Positions 24,901 through 34,135 of a stretch of DNA of 64,000 bases are shown here, one piece after another. The stretch is from Setoptus koraiensis (lineage: Eukaryota > Arthropoda), in the NCBI GenBank assembly GCA_048013815.1, contig CM106585.1, positions 4,774,001 to 4,838,000 on the forward strand, read 5' to 3'. Position numbers and translations under genes: made by a program. Position 1 is the first letter of the stretch. Every line of letters begins with the position of its first letter. The notes beneath the pieces are model-generated. The model was not told the origin of the DNA. It ran no database searches and was given only the letters and a program-made list of their open reading frames with translations.

Positions 24901-24908
24901 TTATGTGA
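15978..24908 (+). CDS. FASN: Animal-type fatty acid synthase, complete multidomain enzyme (three exons)
   Basis: Exons 15978-16473, 16643-24684 and 24804-24908 join in frame (introns 169 and 119 bases) for 2880 residues, longer than the usual 2400-2500. Order follows animal type I FAS. The ketosynthase has the active Cys in DLACASSF (about 228), HGTGT (His about 361) and NMGH (His about 405). The malonyl/acetyltransferase has GHSVGE (Ser about 698), the dehydratase GHTLEGRVLNP (His about 1013), and a decayed methyltransferase-like region lies near 1400-1700. The enoyl reductase has HAGSGGVGQA (about 2003), the ketoreductase ITGGLGGFG (about 2227) with Ser-Tyr-Asn (SSVSCGKGNGG, NYGYANS). The carrier protein has GLDSLM (phosphopantetheine Ser about 2499) and the thioesterase GYSFGG (Ser about 2681). 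All catalytic motifs look intact, so it should make palmitate-class acids from acetyl- and malonyl-CoA with NADPH in the cytosol. Extra length lies mainly in linkers. AATAAA at 25112-25117 is a likely polyadenylation signal. Confidence 0.96.
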
Positions 24909-26296
24909 GATCTCGTTATTTATGTTTGTGATCGCCATATTGATCATTAATTGATGCGGCGATAGCACTGGCATGCATTTCGGCAATCTCTGAATATCCG
25001 CGAGGAGCAATTTCCATTCTTTGCTAACCAATACCAGGCATTTCACTAGAATAGGCATGGAACCCAAGAATTACCTTTCATCCAACACTTAATACTAAAA
25101 ACTCCAACACAAATAAATACCTTACAATACTTTGCAATCAAGGATTTTGTTTACTTGCCGACAACTAGGCTAGGCCAGATTTCTCGTTAAAATCTATTGG
25201 AGTTGCTCATACGAGAGAAAAGTTAGCAGTCTTCCGGTATTTCGGGTCTCGTGCTGAAATGCACAAAAATTTATTCACTGTACTTATCCACGAGAGGCCG
25301 CGGCGTAACTCAGGTAGAAGTTGAAGCGTTTTTAGAAATGTACTTAGAAAAGTACAGCAATTTGCCAGTTCTGTAAATGACAGAATCATAGAAGTATCAA
25401 AAGTGATCTACTGCACTGCGACAAACTATCATTTTTCAAAAATCTGGGCACAATATCCACACTGCTGGATGGAAACTGACCGTTTTCTGGTCCTTGATGG
25501 TTGGTACATTAAAGATAAAGTTACTAGCACTTCTCCGTTGACTCCATTTCATCGACTCTATGTCGGAGTCCATGATAGTGATTGGGGGAGGTCCCGCCTC
25601 CCCGGGAACTCGTTGGGACCTCCCAAAAAGAACTGGGAGCTCCCCGGTAGCAGAAATATAAATTAAAGAGACTAAACATGAAACAAATGCACAAGACATG
25701 TATTTTAGATGATTTTGTTATTCTATTGATGCTCTCATTGAGCTGCTAAGCCACCAATGAAACGGATGGGCAGAGGGGGAGCTCCCAGTTCTTTTTGGGA
25801 AGTCCTAACGAGTGCCCGTGGAGGGGGAGCAATCACTAGTCCAGGAATTTTTTTCAAGGTGCGCGCCAATCTGCTTCGGTGCCGATTTTTTTGCCGTTCA
25901 ACGACTTTGACTGTAAATATAAATAAAGCACAACATGCCGTGCGTTGGGTGAACATATGTGCCGGAGTGGCGCAAAACTGCAGTGAAATGCGACATTTCT
26001 GTGCAACAAGCGCAGTGATTATAAAATATAAATATATTCTAGACAAAAAACGCCGATATCACGATGACATTTGGAAATATAGTGTTATACTGTTATTTTT
26101 TATTATTTATTATTAATACCGCTGCAACTAGATTATGTAAGATGAAGTATTTCTACAGTTACTGTGATTCTATCAAGTAGAAGCAACTCACATTTGTACT
26201 ACCCACTACAAACACAGCTCACAGGGGCAGCCTACAAGCCTGACCGACTGAGATAGAGTCCGATCGAGGCAACACAAACACAAAATCGGCAATAAC
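24909..26296. other. Intergenic between fatty acid synthase and the Rubicon-domain gene
   Basis: It contains the synthase 3' region (AATAAA at 25112-25117) and a dispersed foldback repeat (25482-25840, listed separately). No coding region is supported; short open frames over the foldback come from its skewed composition. Confidence 0.4.
25482..25840 (+). repeat. Dispersed repeat copy B: conserved module plus long inverted repeat
   Basis: Bases 25482-25581 match copy A at 14228-14317. They are followed by inverted arms: 25611-25645 and 25776-25810 are reverse complements over 35 bases with two differences (core CCCAAAAAGAACTGGGAGC). Weaker pairing continues outward to the AGTGATTG near 25576 and the CAATCACT near 25830. 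The 130-base loop is AT-rich without a gene. This has the layout of a MITE or foldback element. No transposase was seen. Confidence 0.7.
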
Positions 26297-27920
26297 ATGG
26301 CCACTGGTCACACCGATGAGCTGAATCCGTTCGGTGACGACGATGACCATCACCACCAGCGAGGTACGGAATTTTCAGTGATCGATTTAGATGCAGAAAA
26401 TGAACACTTCGCCATTTGTGACTCACTCATATCTTGCATAGAATTGATTAAATCCGCCTCAGATCTAACACCGGCAACAACAACAACAACAACAAGCCCT
26501 CCTATATCATCGCCAACAACACTCGACACTGAAACTAGTCCACAAGAAACAACTTGTAACGATAATGGCGACGCCAATGAGGACCATGATGATATATTGT
26601 GCAGACAGAATAACTCTCTGGCAGCACCCACCGCATCGGCGATAGCTTGGAGTCTCATTAGAAAATTTAGCAATCGTCAACAACAAACTGTCGATCTAAA
26701 CTGGTTGGTCAAAAAATTTGATTGGCCTGGCAATTTTGAAAAATCAGCGCCTGCATCTAAGAAAAAACTGAATAATCAACTTGATGATAATGATCAATTA
26801 GAAGAGATTAATGTCAGATTCCGAGGAAACTTTGAATGGGCACCACCAAGGGCACAAATCATATTCAATATTCACACCAATCCCAATTTTAAGAAACTTA
26901 TGGTCAAGCAAAATTATCGATGCGCTGGTTGTGGAATCAAAATCGACCAAGAGATGGCCCGACGATTGGTGTTGTATTGTAATTATCTTGGGAAATACTT
27001 CTGCAAATGTTGCCATAGTCATAAAGGTAATTGGGCTTGAATTCTCCACCATCATCATTTTGTTTATAAAATCAGATGATAAACAAATGTCTCATTGTAA
27101 TACTAACTATTTAATCTTCCTCCCCCTTGCTCAACTAGCAATACACCTTCCAGGATACATACTGCAGAAATGGGATTTCCACAAGCATCCTGTGTCACAC
27201 TTCGCTCTACAGTTACTAGACAGAATAGCCAATGAGCCTCTATTCAATATCAATGACACTAACGCTTCTCTGTACCAGAAAGTCAAGAAACTACGCCGCT
27301 TGCTAGATGTTCGGATGCAATTATATTATCTCAAAATATATATATCCACTTGCAAGCAAACAACTGCTTTAAATGACGAGTATGCAGCTTTTGCTCATCA
27401 GCACCTACTTCAAGATGAAGTTCATCTGTACTCTCTAAACAATTTGATCGAGATACAACATGGAAAACTATTTGAATATTTGAATGATTTAGTTAGCAGA
27501 TCTGTTGCCCATGTTGCCGGATGTGATATCTGCCGAGCAAAGGGCCATTATTGTCAGCTGTGTGGACCAAGTAGCTTGATGGGTTCATCGAGGACACAAA
27601 GTGACACTCATTCCGTTTCTGATAGCACTCTCCACAATGCAAGTCATGGCAAATCGCCCGATCAACCTAGGACTTCAGCGGTCAATTCACATCAAATCTC
27701 AGGCTCATTAACTCAAAATATGAGTCCTACATCTACTGGAGCTATCTCAATTAACATCGATGATCCAGAACTCATATTTCCGTTTGAAATCGGGAGGGTG
27801 GCGCAATGTAGATTATGCGGCTGCTGTTTTCATCTACAATGCTTTCTTGATGCCGGTCGCAACTGCCCTAAATGTGAGCGAATACAAAGGAGAAAAGTTG
27901 AAAAGTCACGAGAAAGTTAA
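26297..27920 (+). CDS. Rubicon-homology domain protein (Rubicon/Pacer-like autophagy regulator), two exons
   Basis: Exons 26297-27026 and 27139-27920 join across a 112-base intron (donor GTAATT, acceptor AACTAG) for 503 residues. The N-terminal 170 residues are acidic and Thr/Ser-rich, without a RUN domain. From about 190 comes the Rubicon-homology (DUF4206) domain: NFKKLMVKQNYRCAGCGIKI, YFCKCCHSHK, LPGYILQKWDFHKHPVSHFA, LYQKVKKLRRLLDVRMQLYYLK, HLYSLNNL and the zinc-binding CDICRAKGHYCQLCG ... CRLCGCCFHLQCFLDAGRNCPKC. This order and wording match Rubicon and Pacer better than DEF8 or PLEKHM. Members bind Rab7 and PI3K complexes and tune autophagosome and endosome maturation. A Ser/Thr-rich insert of about 70 residues splits the last zinc cluster. 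Its tail is duplicated at 32462-32703. Confidence 0.85.
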
Positions 27921-28068
27921 AGATGTGATTCGGCATGAATACTAAATTTGTTAAGTTTGAAATTTTCATTAATGCACATGTATATATCTCAATCTGGGCT
28001 TATGTATAGGTGTGGATGCATATTTGCAAGTGTCGTGAAATAGCAAAATATAAATCCAATCAGACAAA

Positions 28069-28405
28069 TCGGAGAGCAGCTTCATGATCTGACAATTTGC
28101 TCAAAGAGGCCGCCCTGTTAGAATAGTATACTGCGTTATTATTATCCAAATCAATAGCTTTAGTATAACTATCGTACGCCTCTTTGTATTTGTCCTGTTT
28201 CATTACATGTAATTCATTGCCCTGACTCTTTAATTCCTCTGCTTGTTTTCTCTCCTCCTCAGTGGGACTTTTACGAACTTTAGGAATGGCATTTGAGCAC
28301 ACTCGATGAAGTGGACCCAAATAGGTTGGGATATATAGTTTGGGTGCTTTGTTGTTGCGGCTGCTTTGCACTATTGAATATTTTGAGTAGCTCGTCTGAA
28401 GGGGT
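28069..28405 (-). pseudogene. SGT co-chaperone fragment (internal part only)
   Basis: On the minus strand this matches about 33628-33972 of the intact SGT gene nearly base for base: the linker after the dimerisation domain and the first one and a half TPRs. It carries an inserted TTACATG-like heptamer near 28203-28209 and lacks about 17 bases of the TSTANATPK linker, so the frame is broken. Both ends of the parent gene are missing. It starts a few bases after the 3' flank of the Rubicon-domain gene, the counterpart of the Rubicon-tail copy next to intact SGT. Confidence 0.9.
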
Positions 28406-28631
28406 TATTCTCATACATCTTCATCTACGATCACTCTGCATCGCCCAACAACATTTGACGCCAGTGCCGAGCCAGTATAATAATAAACAACTTTCGCAGC
28501 CATAATCGCTGATTTTGATACCTTGATTGAGAGGGGCTAGATGGAAGCCATTGCTTAATAAGAAAAAAATAACTAACTTGTAGATTGAGTAAACTCGAAC
28601 ATTCTTATAACATCATTTGAACGCGCCCAAT

Positions 28632-29283
28632 ATGACTGAACAAGACCAAGATGTCACAGAGTTGATACCCGAACTATGCAGACAATTTCACCATTTGGGA
28701 TAATTTGGGTTAGGTCAAGGAAACAGGCGGCGGTTTATCAATTAAGGCAAATAATAAGATTTTCGTTGCTCTATCGGGAGTGCAAAAGGAACGCGTAAAA
28801 CAGTACGATTTATTTATTTACGGGAATCAAGGCGAGAACATCTTGCATAATCCCAGTAATACAAAATTAAAACCAAGCGAATGTTTGCCTCTTTTCGTGG
28901 TGGCCTACCAAGACAGGGATGCCAATTGTATGATTTATAGCCATTCGCACTGGGCAAATCTAGCTACCTCAATGGGTAGTGGACAAAAAGAGTTAGTGAT
29001 CAAAGATCAAGAGATGATCAATTGAATTAAGAGAGGCTCCACTAATACGAATCACACACATCACGATGAACTGGTTGTGCTCATAGAAAATACATCGTTT
29101 GAAAAAGATTTACAATTGTCGCCAAAAAAAGCTATAGCTGATTACCTTCACACAAATGCCGTGTTAGTTCGCAACCACAGCGTTTGGGGTAAATCGTGGA
29201 AAAATACCAAAACTATGGCCGAATTCTACGATTATCTGTTTGAACTACAAGTTACCAAAATGTGCCGACATCTCTGGCAATAA
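28632..29283 (+). pseudogene. Methylthioribulose-1-phosphate dehydratase (APIP/MtnB) pseudogene
   Basis: The stretch starts with ATG (MTEQDQDVTELIPELCRQF) and preserves most of the APIP/MtnB order. TGGGLSIKANNKIFVALSGVQKERV is the start of the aldolase-II-like fold, followed by LKPSECLPLF, the metal-site MIYSHSHWA, KDQEMIN, DELVV-IENTSFEKDL, AVLVRNHSVWGKSW and EFYDYLFEL. APIP dehydrates methylthioribulose-1-phosphate in the methionine salvage pathway. It is broken by an altered frame and stop near 28697-28720 (where HLGWVTGTGGG is expected), a TGA at 29023-29025 where the family has Gly, and loss of residues in the second metal-ligand segment (HGVYVWG reduced to HSVWG). There is no intron. 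A host-gene pseudogene is much more likely than a working gene. Confidence 0.85.
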
Positions 29284-29460
29284 GACCACTCTTCTTCCGT
29301 TTTGTCTTCGCCTTGCATCCAAAACGATTTGATCAATCTGAGATACACTGCACAATCACCAGACTTGTTTTCGCAACAGATCGATTGGTTATGTTCAATC
29401 AAACAGATCGATAGCGACTCTACTGACGAATTACTTTTCTTTTCAACAAAGTCAGAGTGA
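29284..29460 (+). other. Open stretch downstream of the MtnB pseudogene, unknown
   Basis: In the same frame as the end of the pseudogene and right after its stop, 58 codons stay open (SSSVLSSPCIQNDLINLRYTAQ...) to a TGA at 29458-29460. There is no start codon and no family was recognised. It may be a remnant of another gene's exon. Confidence 0.2.
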
Positions 29461-29921
29461 AGAGACTATCGAGGACGGCACCTGTTTATGATAGCTTAAG
29501 TCGATACCAGGGAGTCAGAAGGAAGGCAGCAGACAGACTACATTCATCAACTCTAATGGTAAAATGTTTATAAATTTAATCAGACGACTTGAGGCAAACT
29601 GGAAACAGAGATAAAGCAGATTTCTAGGTTCACTTGACCTCTCCAACCATTCCGTATTTCTGAAAAATCGAAGACCATGATGAAAAAGCTCCGAAATGGG
29701 ACAACCCCCTGTTGATGGCAATACAGGTGCATTACGACTTTTTCTCTACCTAATGAGAAGTCGACTTCTAGAACAAGCGCTGCCCAAGAAACTTAGTATG
29801 GAAAAGGAATTGAGAACGAAAAATGGAAACTTCAGACGGCTCTCCGCCGCCTGATGCGATTCACGTTTCAGCTTGTCCAAACCTATCTCGGACCAGGCTT
29901 GTACTAGTGGTTGATGGTTGT
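29461..29921. other. Intergenic or 3' region of the minus-strand secreted protein gene
   Basis: Two short minus-strand open frames (29746-29958 and 29515-29721) lie in line with the 3' end of the 29922-30920 gene. They could be spliced C-terminal exons or shadows; no clean splice pair was identified. Confidence 0.25.
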
Positions 29922-30920
29922 TCAATGCATGTACCAATCTTGCGATGGGAATTTGCATTGAAGATCCGACTCAATGTCGTTAAATTGGTCAGCCACTTCA
30001 AAGATCTTTGGCTCCGATCGCGGCTCGGTGAAGACCTCGTCTTCGTACACATCTTCTGGAAGTTTCGCCAAGAATGCACATCGGCAATATTGGACAGCCT
30101 TGAGCCAGCGTCCGACCACTTGGCTACTCTTCAATTTCTTGTCTATGGCATGGTTGTTGTCGCTGGCCGTGAAAGCATGGGTAGCGAACAACTCAATGGG
30201 TATAATTGAGTTTCGCGCATAGCTATCGATCAAATTGCAAGATCGCTTCAGATTCAAAAACTTTTCAATTTCTTCTTCTGTTTCCAAAAGAATGCGATTG
30301 GCAAAACAGTCCACCCGCAACTGTCTTGTTAGAATGAGGCTCTCTGGCAGATCAAATTTTGACAGATCCAGGCACTGGTGGACGGATTTACGAATGCTTT
30401 GGTCATTTTTCACGTCATCCAAGCTTTGTTTGACAGCCTCGTCTGATTGTTCTGCTTGCTCTAGTTTTGTTTCTAGGCTTCTTTTGCAGGTTAAAATAAC
30501 CTGACCGAATAACTTTGAGGTTAATAGACGCAATCCATGTTCCTTTTTTGTCGCTATAGATCGACTGGCAATGCCGGTTATACGCGTGAAGAAAAAGGCA
30601 ATCATTCGCTCGAAGGATTCATTGTCGCACACAGAATGAGATGTTGTCAGTGCCTGAACCATTTCTTTCATAGCTCTCACATCCTCCACACCATCATAAC
30701 TGTTCAAACAGTCGTTGATTATTGTGGTTGTCGTTTCGCTGTCTAGTTCCGGTGTCTGGTCCATTTCGTTTGCGAATTCTATGAACTTTGACACTGAGTC
30801 GAGAGATTTTACTCTCTTGTCGCAGAGTGACTTCGATGCTGTCCAGAGTTGTCCATCCCCAGCTGAACTGCCTGGCAGGAAACAACTGGCGACACCGACG
30901 ATCAATAACAAGGATAACAT
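29922..30920 (-). CDS. Secreted protein of unknown family
   Basis: The frame is open from 30935, but the first ATG is at 30918-30920 (MLSLLLIVGVASCFLPGSSAG), a clear signal peptide with likely cleavage after about residue 20. The mature part is about 310 residues, mostly alpha-helical in look (many Leu/Lys/Glu stretches), with about ten cysteines and no recognised domain. SLCDKRVKSL, VILTCKRSLE, SVHQCLDLS, RSCNLIDSYA and KAVQYCRCAF contain paired or single Cys that could form disulfides. It ends QCKFPSQDWYMH; an alternative spliced tail downstream cannot be excluded. It lies opposite in direction to the surrounding pseudogenes and appears intact. Confidence 0.65.
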   Translation of the reverse strand: MLSLLLIVGVASCFLPGSSAGDGQLWTASKSLCDKRVKSLDSVSKFIEFANEMDQTPELDSETTTTIINDCLNSYDGVEDVRAMKEMVQALTTSHSVCDNESFERMIAFFFTRITGIASRSIATKKEHGLRLLTSKLFGQVILTCKRSLETKLEQAEQSDEAVKQSLDDVKNDQSIRKSVHQCLDLSKFDLPESLILTRQLRVDCFANRILLETEEEIEKFLNLKRSCNLIDSYARNSIIPIELFATHAFTASDNNHAIDKKLKSSQVVGRWLKAVQYCRCAFLAKLPEDVYEDEVFTEPRSEPKIFEVADQFNDIESDLQCKFPSQDWYMH

Positions 30921-31559
30921 TATTTGTGTTGGCACCTTGATTTGAATTTTTATCTAGAAATGGTTGAAAACTGTATTCAATTAAATCAAATAGGTCTCAC
31001 TATTCATTGATTTTCATGATAGTACTGATGATCCCACCCCTATTTATATGAGATAAAAAATGTTTACTCAGACAATCCATATGGAAAAACTCTATTTTAA
31101 GATTGGAATATCATCATGTGATGAACGTGAGTAGCTTCAGTGGCAACATTCCGAATATTTTTGGATATTTTCAATCCGATTTTATTTTCCGGCTGGAACA
31201 ACCATTGAAAATATCTCTTGTTGAACAGTTTCTATCACTAGTGACATATGAAAACATGAAAATTGCTGCACGAAACATTTCAGAGAGTTGTTTTCTAGCC
31301 CCTAGTCTGACTGAGTTTGACACTCACCTGAGTGATTCTCTCAACATCCGCCTATACTTTGTGGTATATTTTAAGCTACAGTTACAGACGTCATGTCTAT
31401 TGTAAATGTTCAGCTGGTGTGCGCATGATAAAATCACCAAAGATTGACATGATGAACTATTTTCCCTCGATTTCTGGCCAACTCGAGCCTCTTTCTCATC
31501 TGAAATGAAAACCGATGAGGCCAACTCCCGACTTCCAGCCCTTTCCATCCATTTATACC
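30921..31559. other. Intergenic upstream of the secreted protein gene
   Basis: AT-rich; no gene recognised. A 100-codon plus-strand open frame at 31103-31405 shows no family features and probably reflects chance. Confidence 0.3.
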
Positions 31560-31697
31560 ATGGAGGACAGTTTAAACCGTTTTGATCGTTTCATTCAATG
31601 TTGCACGAAATTGGATGAGAATTTGAGTGATTCGAAAAACGGGTTCGAACCGTTGCCACTGGATAAGATTGGGTTGATCCAGACAAAGTTGAGCCAT
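31560..31697 (+). pseudogene. Short coding-like fragment, weakly Mediator subunit 29-like
   Basis: Starting with ATG at 31560, about 45 codons read MEDSLNRFDRFIQCCTKLDE... then FEPLPLDKIGLIQTKLSHR. The pattern RFD-x8-KLD followed by LP-x4-IGLIQTKLS loosely recalls the central part of Mediator MED29 (QRFDKCLEEF...LCDQLE; LPYPQYLAVIKAQIS). It then runs into the SDR fragment in another frame. Too short to be sure; it could be an exon or a pseudogene piece. Confidence 0.25.
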
Positions 31698-31699
31698 AG

Positions 31700-32394
31700 A
31701 GTAAGAGCAAAATACTAGCTGAAAAGGTTGCTCGGAAGTTCACCGAAGAACTACTTCAAGGCGACAAACCTAAGCTCGAACCGGCCGTCATAAACCCACC
31801 ATATGTTTTGGGACCCATAATCACGGATACATTCTCTACATCTGTATTGGCTATCAAGCATCTCCTAGATAAATCTGTTCCTGGGGTGCCAAAATTTAAC
31901 ATGGCTATATGTGATGCTCGCGATGTCGCTTTAGCACATGTTAAAGCGTTGAAACTAGCAGAAGCAAAATGTAGACGCTATCTTATAGTTAGTGGTTGTA
32001 AATGGATGAAGCTATGGATAGCTAAAGTTATTCAGAAAGAGTTCAAGCAGTTTAGTTATTTTGTTCCCATCATTCCAGTGCCTAGCACTTCAGTATGGTT
32101 AGGAAGCTTTATCGATAGATCTACATCAATGGTCGTTCCTCGATTGGATAAGGAACTCAAACTTAACAACAAGCGTGTGCCTGAAAAACTCAAAATCGAT
32201 CCACAGACATCGACAAAACTGTCTTAGAAACATGTCTTAGTTTGATCGGAAAGGGTGTTTTAAAGCCAACGAAAAGATATACGAAATCGAAAGAGCGATT
32301 GGCCACAACGAATGGCGAGGCTGAAGAGGCGACAACAGTGGATACAAACAGTACACCTGTTGAGCAATCACTAGAGACTAAAGAGGATAGTTGA
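31700..32394 (+). pseudogene. Truncated extended-SDR (dihydroflavonol-4-reductase-like) pseudogene
   Basis: The open part reads SKSKILAEKVARKFTEELL, then NPPYVLGPIITDTFSTSV, LLDKSVPGVPKFNMAICDARDVALAHVKAL and CRRYLIVSG, the C-terminal half of an NAD(P)-dependent extended SDR of the DFR/cinnamoyl-CoA-reductase-like group. The N-terminal Rossmann part with GxxGxxG is absent upstream. The YxxxK region survives only as SKSK, and the first in-frame ATG (31808) would leave out even that. A one-base slip near 32195-32220 moves the natural ending (DIDKTVLETCLSLIGKGVLKPTKRY) into the next frame, which then stays open to TGA at 32392-32394. It is not expected to make an enzyme. Confidence 0.75.
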
Positions 32395-32461
32395 TATAAC
32401 TATAGTGACAACGTTCAATAGGTGCGTATATACTGTTTAAATATGACGAGTCTATCTTAAC

Positions 32462-32703
32462 AATCGCCCGATCAGCCTATGACTTCAGCGGTCAATTCAC
32501 ATCAAATCTCAGGCTCATTAACTCAAAATATGAGTCCTACATCTACTGGAGCTATCTCAATTAACATCGATGATCCAGAACTCATATTTCCGTTTGAAAT
32601 CGGGAGGGTGGCGCAATTTAGATTATGCGGCTGCTGTTTTCATCTACAATGCTTTCTTGATCATATTTGCAAGTGTCATGAAAAAGCGAAATATATATCC
32701 AAT
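32462..32703 (+). pseudogene. Copy of the Rubicon-domain gene tail
   Basis: Bases 32462-32658 or so match 27652-27851 of the Rubicon-domain gene with very few differences (one changes a zinc-binding Cys codon, TGT to TTT, giving FRLCG instead of CRLCG). It then jumps to sequence matching 28019-28062 in the gene's 3' flank, so 167 bases including the last zinc ligands are missing. It stays open to a stop near 32752 but lacks the rest of the gene. Confidence 0.9.
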
Positions 32704-32968
32704 CAATACAAAAGAACACTCGAAACACATCTACTTGATTTTCTACAACTATAAGTACGTTCATTGAAACTTAAAACAACACATATTGAGTTGACGTCTT
32801 TTAATTTGATTTACGACTCTACAGCTAAGCCGATATCTAGCACATCGATAACTGTACGCAAACATTCAGTGATCCATTCTCTGCCACATCGAGTACTTCA
32901 AATGATACATTGATAAACACTAGGCTGGACATAGCTGTCAAGAAAATTACACCAGTTTAGATTAGAGC

Positions 32969-34135
32969 TCAACTGTATCCAGGTGGAGGATTCTGGTCTG
33001 GATTGTCTTGTCTTGGTGGTGCAAACATTCGTGTTATATCAGCAAGAATATTTGGATTGGACGCTTGTATGGCCGAGGCAATTTGTTGACCTGCTGCCAG
33101 TAGGTTACCTAGCTGAGGAGCTGCGGTCTGTCCATTATTTTCCTGATCTGTAGCTTGTTGTGGGTTTGGTGGGGTTTGTTGATTGGCTGCGGTCTGAGAT
33201 GTTGTTGTAGTCTCTTGATTACCGGGTGCAGGTTGGCTGCCACCGGGATTAAACATGTTGGCTGATGTGCTTATCAATGTATTGAATATGTTTTGCATAC
33301 TTGGGTCCTGCATACGACGCATAATAGTGTTAATGGTATCGGGATTTTGTAACACGGAGGTGATGTCTACGCCAGCAGTGTTCCACCCGTCCAAGAACAT
33401 ACCTAACGGGTTCATTGAAGGATTTTGTCCAGCACCTCCCGCTCTAAGTTTCTCCTCTGCTATTTTCAAATTATTTTGATAGCTCTGATTATTCGGATCC
33501 AGTTGAACTGCCTTCTCATAGGCTTCCTTGGCCTTAGCGTGGTTCTCGACACTGGCATAAGCTAGACCCATTCTACCGTAAGCTTTGGAGTAGGTCGGAT
33601 CTATCTCTATGGCATCTAGGCAATCTCGGAGAGCAGCTTCATGATCTGACAATTTGCTCAAAGAGGCCGCCCTGTTAGAATAGTATACTGCATTATTATT
33701 ATCCAAATCAATAGCTTTAGTATAACTATCGTACGCCTCTTTGTATTTGTCCTGTTTCATTAATTCATTGCCCTGATTCTTTAATTCCTCTGCTTGTTTT
33801 CTCTCCTCCTCAGTGGGATTTTTACGAACCTTAGGAGTGGCGTTTGCCGTCGATGTTGGATCGGGCACACTCGATGAAGTGGACCCAAATAGATTGGGAT
33901 ATATAGTTTGGGTGCTTTGTTGTTGCGGCTGTTTTGCACTATTGAATATTTTGAGTAGCTCGTCTGAAGGGGTACGCCCTGGATGAGATTTGCTCAAACT
34001 ATAAGCTTGCTCAATGCATTCGGCGGCCACTGTCAAGCTCTCCTTGGCCGATTCGGATAGTGTAGAATTTTCTACTTCATGACACAGGAATTGGTAGATG
34101 GTGTTGATAAGTTCAATTTTGTTTGAGTCGGACAT
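32969..34135 (-). CDS. SGTA: Small glutamine-rich TPR co-chaperone (SGT/SGTA)
   Basis: This single-exon frame of 388 residues starts at ATG 34133-34135. Residues 1-70 match the SGTA homodimerisation domain (IYQFLCHEV, AAECIEQAYSL, LLKIFNSA). Three TPRs follow at about 107-215 (NQGNELMKQDKYKEAYDSY, NRAASLSKLSDHEAALRDC, GRMGLAYASVENHAKAKEAY) and make the carboxylate clamp that binds Hsp70/Hsp90 C-termini. The C-terminal third is Asn/Gln/Pro-rich with NPLGMFL and repeated methionine/Asn segments that bind hydrophobic clients. SGT hands tail-anchored and mislocalised proteins between BAG6/GET factors and chaperones in the cytosol. A broken partial copy lies at 28069-28405, and a Rubicon-tail copy lies immediately downstream. 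Confidence 0.95.
   Translation of the reverse strand: MSDSNKIELINTIYQFLCHEVENSTLSESAKESLTVAAECIEQAYSLSKSHPGRTPSDELLKIFNSAKQPQQQSTQTIYPNLFGSTSSSVPDPTSTANATPKVRKNPTEEERKQAEELKNQGNELMKQDKYKEAYDSYTKAIDLDNNNAVYYSNRAASLSKLSDHEAALRDCLDAIEIDPTYSKAYGRMGLAYASVENHAKAKEAYEKAVQLDPNNQSYQNNLKIAEEKLRAGGAGQNPSMNPLGMFLDGWNTAGVDITSVLQNPDTINTIMRRMQDPSMQNIFNTLISTSANMFNPGGSQPAPGNQETTTTSQTAANQQTPPNPQQATDQENNGQTAAPQLGNLLAAGQQIASAIQASNPNILADITRMFAPPRQDNPDQNPPPGYS

Noticed and set aside
31640-31660. GGTTCGAAC-like word resembling a tRNA T-loop
   Set aside because: No acceptor or anticodon stems could be placed around it; it lies in a coding-like fragment.
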